Below, piece by piece: positions 7,555 through 8,508 of a DNA stretch of 8,508 nucleotides. The stretch is from an uncultured Veillonella sp. (lineage in GTDB: Bacteria; Bacillota; Negativicutes; Veillonellales; Veillonellaceae). Below the pieces are notes generated by a model, which saw nothing but the letters and a program-made list of their open reading frames with translations, did not search any database and was not told the DNA's origin. Positions within the stretch are counted from its first letter, which is position 1, and every line of letters begins with the position of its first letter. Location of the stretch: positions 1-8,508 of the forward strand of contig URZS01000029.1 in assembly GCA_900552445.1 (NCBI GenBank). The letters are read 5' to 3'. The translations under genes were made by a program, and so were the position numbers.

Positions 7555-7568
7555 CCTTAATCACTTAA
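7540..7568 (-). promoter_or_regulatory. Candidate sigma-A promoter for sbcDC
   Basis: A perfect TATAAT lies at 7545-7540 on the minus strand. It is preceded at 17 bases by TTAAGT (7568-7563), which matches the -35 consensus at only three of six positions. It sits immediately after the nfo stop codon and about 90 bp before the sbcD start, so it could give sbcDC independent transcription. The weak -35 and the very AT-rich surroundings make a chance match plausible. Confidence 0.35.
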
Positions 7569-8405
7569 TTATTGATTCTCCACGATAGAACGAAGCATAG
7601 CAATTTCTTTTGCATATCCATCCAGTTCATTTGGCGTTTCCAAATAGAACGGCAAGTTCGTCAATTTAGGATGTGTCACAATACGAGCGATGGCATCGAT
7701 ATCGATGTGCCCTTCCCCAATTTTTTCGTGCCAATCTTTATGAGCGCCCATAGGATTTTTAGAGTCATTCAAGTGAATGGCTTTCAAACGATCAAGGCCA
7801 ACAATGCGATCAAATTCATCGATAACACCATCAAGATTATTGACGATATCATAACCACCTTCGTGGATATGGCATGTATCAACACATACGCCCATGTATT
7901 CTTTTAATTTCACACCGTCGATGATGCGAGCAATTTCTTCAAAGCGAGAGCCGATTTCGGTACCCTTGCCAGCCATAACTTCTAAGAGAACGGTTGTCTT
8001 CATGCCAGGGAATAAGATTTCATTCAAGCACTCCACGATGTATTCGATGCCTTGGTCTACACCTTGCTTTACATGGCTGCCTGGGTGAAAGTTATACATT
8101 TGGCCTGGTAAATATTCCATACGCTCTAAGTCTTCTGCCATAGCTTGTTTTGCAAAGGCGCGCAAATCTTCTTTTGCTGCACATGGATTATACGTGTAAG
8201 GCGCATGAGCTAATAAGGTGCCAAAGTTATGTTCTTTCATATACGCACTCAAGCTATTCATATCTTCTACATCGAGGGCACGCATACTACCACCACGAGG
8301 ATTCCGCGTGAAGTATTGGAATGTATTGCCCCCAATTTTAGTAGCTTCCTTCCCCATGTTTAAATAACCTTTGCTAATTGATAAGTGACTGCCGATGACA
8401 AACAT
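7569..8405 (-). CDS. nfo: Endonuclease IV (deoxyribonuclease IV, AP endonuclease)
   Basis: This enzyme cleaves DNA 5' of abasic sites and removes 3'-blocking lesions during base excision repair. It adopts an AP-endonuclease TIM barrel with a trinuclear zinc site. The 278 residues match the family size (E. coli 285). All nine metal ligands of E. coli Nfo have counterparts: His67 (AHAPY), His107 (NFHPGSH), Glu142 (LLEVMAGKG), Asp176 and His179 ([12 protein letters not shown]), His211 (HLNDSK), Asp224 and His226 ([11 protein letters not shown]), and Glu256 (YLETPNE). The N-terminal [11 protein letters not shown] is also typical. The start is fixed by AAGGAG four bases upstream of the ATG and by the family N-terminus. 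The 103 bp upstream are very AT-rich and contain periodic repeats. The gene leads the window's DNA-repair block, ahead of sbcDC. The sequence gives no sign of truncation. Confidence 0.97.
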   Translation of the reverse strand: MFVIGSHLSISKGYLNMGKEATKIGGNTFQYFTRNPRGGSMRALDVEDMNSLSAYMKEHNFGTLLAHAPYTYNPCAAKEDLRAFAKQAMAEDLERMEYLPGQMYNFHPGSHVKQGVDQGIEYIVECLNEILFPGMKTTVLLEVMAGKGTEIGSRFEEIARIIDGVKLKEYMGVCVDTCHIHEGGYDIVNNLDGVIDEFDRIVGLDRLKAIHLNDSKNPMGAHKDWHEKIGEGHIDIDAIARIVTHPKLTNLPFYLETPNELDGYAKEIAMLRSIVENQ

Positions 8406-8456
8406 AATACTCCTTTATATGATTCTAATAATCTTATTGATATATACTAATGAAAT

Positions 8457-8480
8457 AGTAATTAATACTAAGTAATTACT
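8457..8480. repeat. AGTAATTA motif cluster including a 10-bp perfect palindrome upstream of nfo
   Basis: AGTAATTA occurs at 8457-8464 and 8471-8478. The second copy lies in the perfect palindrome AGTAATTACT (8471-8480), and a further inverted copy ends the window at 8501-8508. The cluster lies about 50-75 bp upstream of the nfo start, a position suitable for an operator. The region is almost entirely A/T, so chance recurrence is a real alternative. Confidence 0.3.
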
Positions 8481-8508
8481 AAATACAAAATACAAAATAC
8501 TAATTACT
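8477..8508. repeat. 7-bp periodic repeat (TACWAAW units) upstream of nfo
   Basis: The trinucleotide TAC recurs exactly every seven bases at 8477, 8484, 8491, 8498 and 8505. The units are TACTAAA, TACAAAA, TACAAAA and TACTAAT, and the fifth is cut by the window end. The two central units are identical. This may be a short tandem repeat in a promoter-distal AT-rich tract. It continues an unknown distance beyond the window. Confidence 0.5.

Noticed and set aside
7572..7907. Plus-strand open frame of 111 codons opposite nfo
   Set aside because: The minus-strand nfo frame contains all nine metal ligands and explains the region. The plus-strand translation has no domain and reads as an antisense artefact.
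8477..8508. Periodic repeat as the edge of a CRISPR array
   Set aside because: The units are 7 bp with no spacers between them, whereas CRISPR repeats are about 24-40 bp with unique spacers. No cas gene is nearby.

Overview
The window reads as an ordinary chromosomal segment of a moderately AT-rich bacterium. All eight supported genes lie on the minus strand, so transcription runs from high to low coordinates. Protein style, SbcC/SbcD architecture and strong AGGAGG-type ribosome binding sites fit a Firmicute, most likely a Negativicute such as Veillonella. That placement is an inference from general appearance, not from a marker gene.

In transcription order, the first block is DNA repair. 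It holds nfo (endonuclease IV, 7569-8405), an AT-rich 119-bp spacer with a candidate promoter and nested inverted repeats, then sbcD (6079-7449) and sbcC (2995-6078). The sbcD stop codon directly abuts the sbcC start codon, as expected for the two subunits of one nuclease complex. Nfo cuts at abasic sites and SbcCD opens hairpins and blocked DNA ends, so the block is functionally coherent.

The second block is a tightly packed four-gene cassette: a glyoxalase I-like enzyme (2541-2915), a TcdA-like ThiF/E1-fold protein (1834-2541), a cytoplasmic cyclophilin (1403-1837) and a C39-like cysteine-peptidase-fold protein of unknown function (769-1398). The junctions are a 1-base overlap, a 4-base ATGA overlap and a 4-base gap, which points to one transcript with translational coupling. 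The third block is speE (spermidine synthase), which enters after an 83-bp spacer containing a 13-bp hairpin and runs off the left edge of the window.

No stretch longer than 120 bp lacks a gene. I see no tRNA, rRNA, insertion sequence, CRISPR array or phage gene. I found no convincing new multi-gene system. The points worth a second look are an approximately 60-residue lysine/serine-rich then acidic insert in SbcD, the unassigned C39-like protein, the competing inverted repeats before sbcD, the hairpin in the speE leader, and a 7-bp periodic repeat upstream of nfo.
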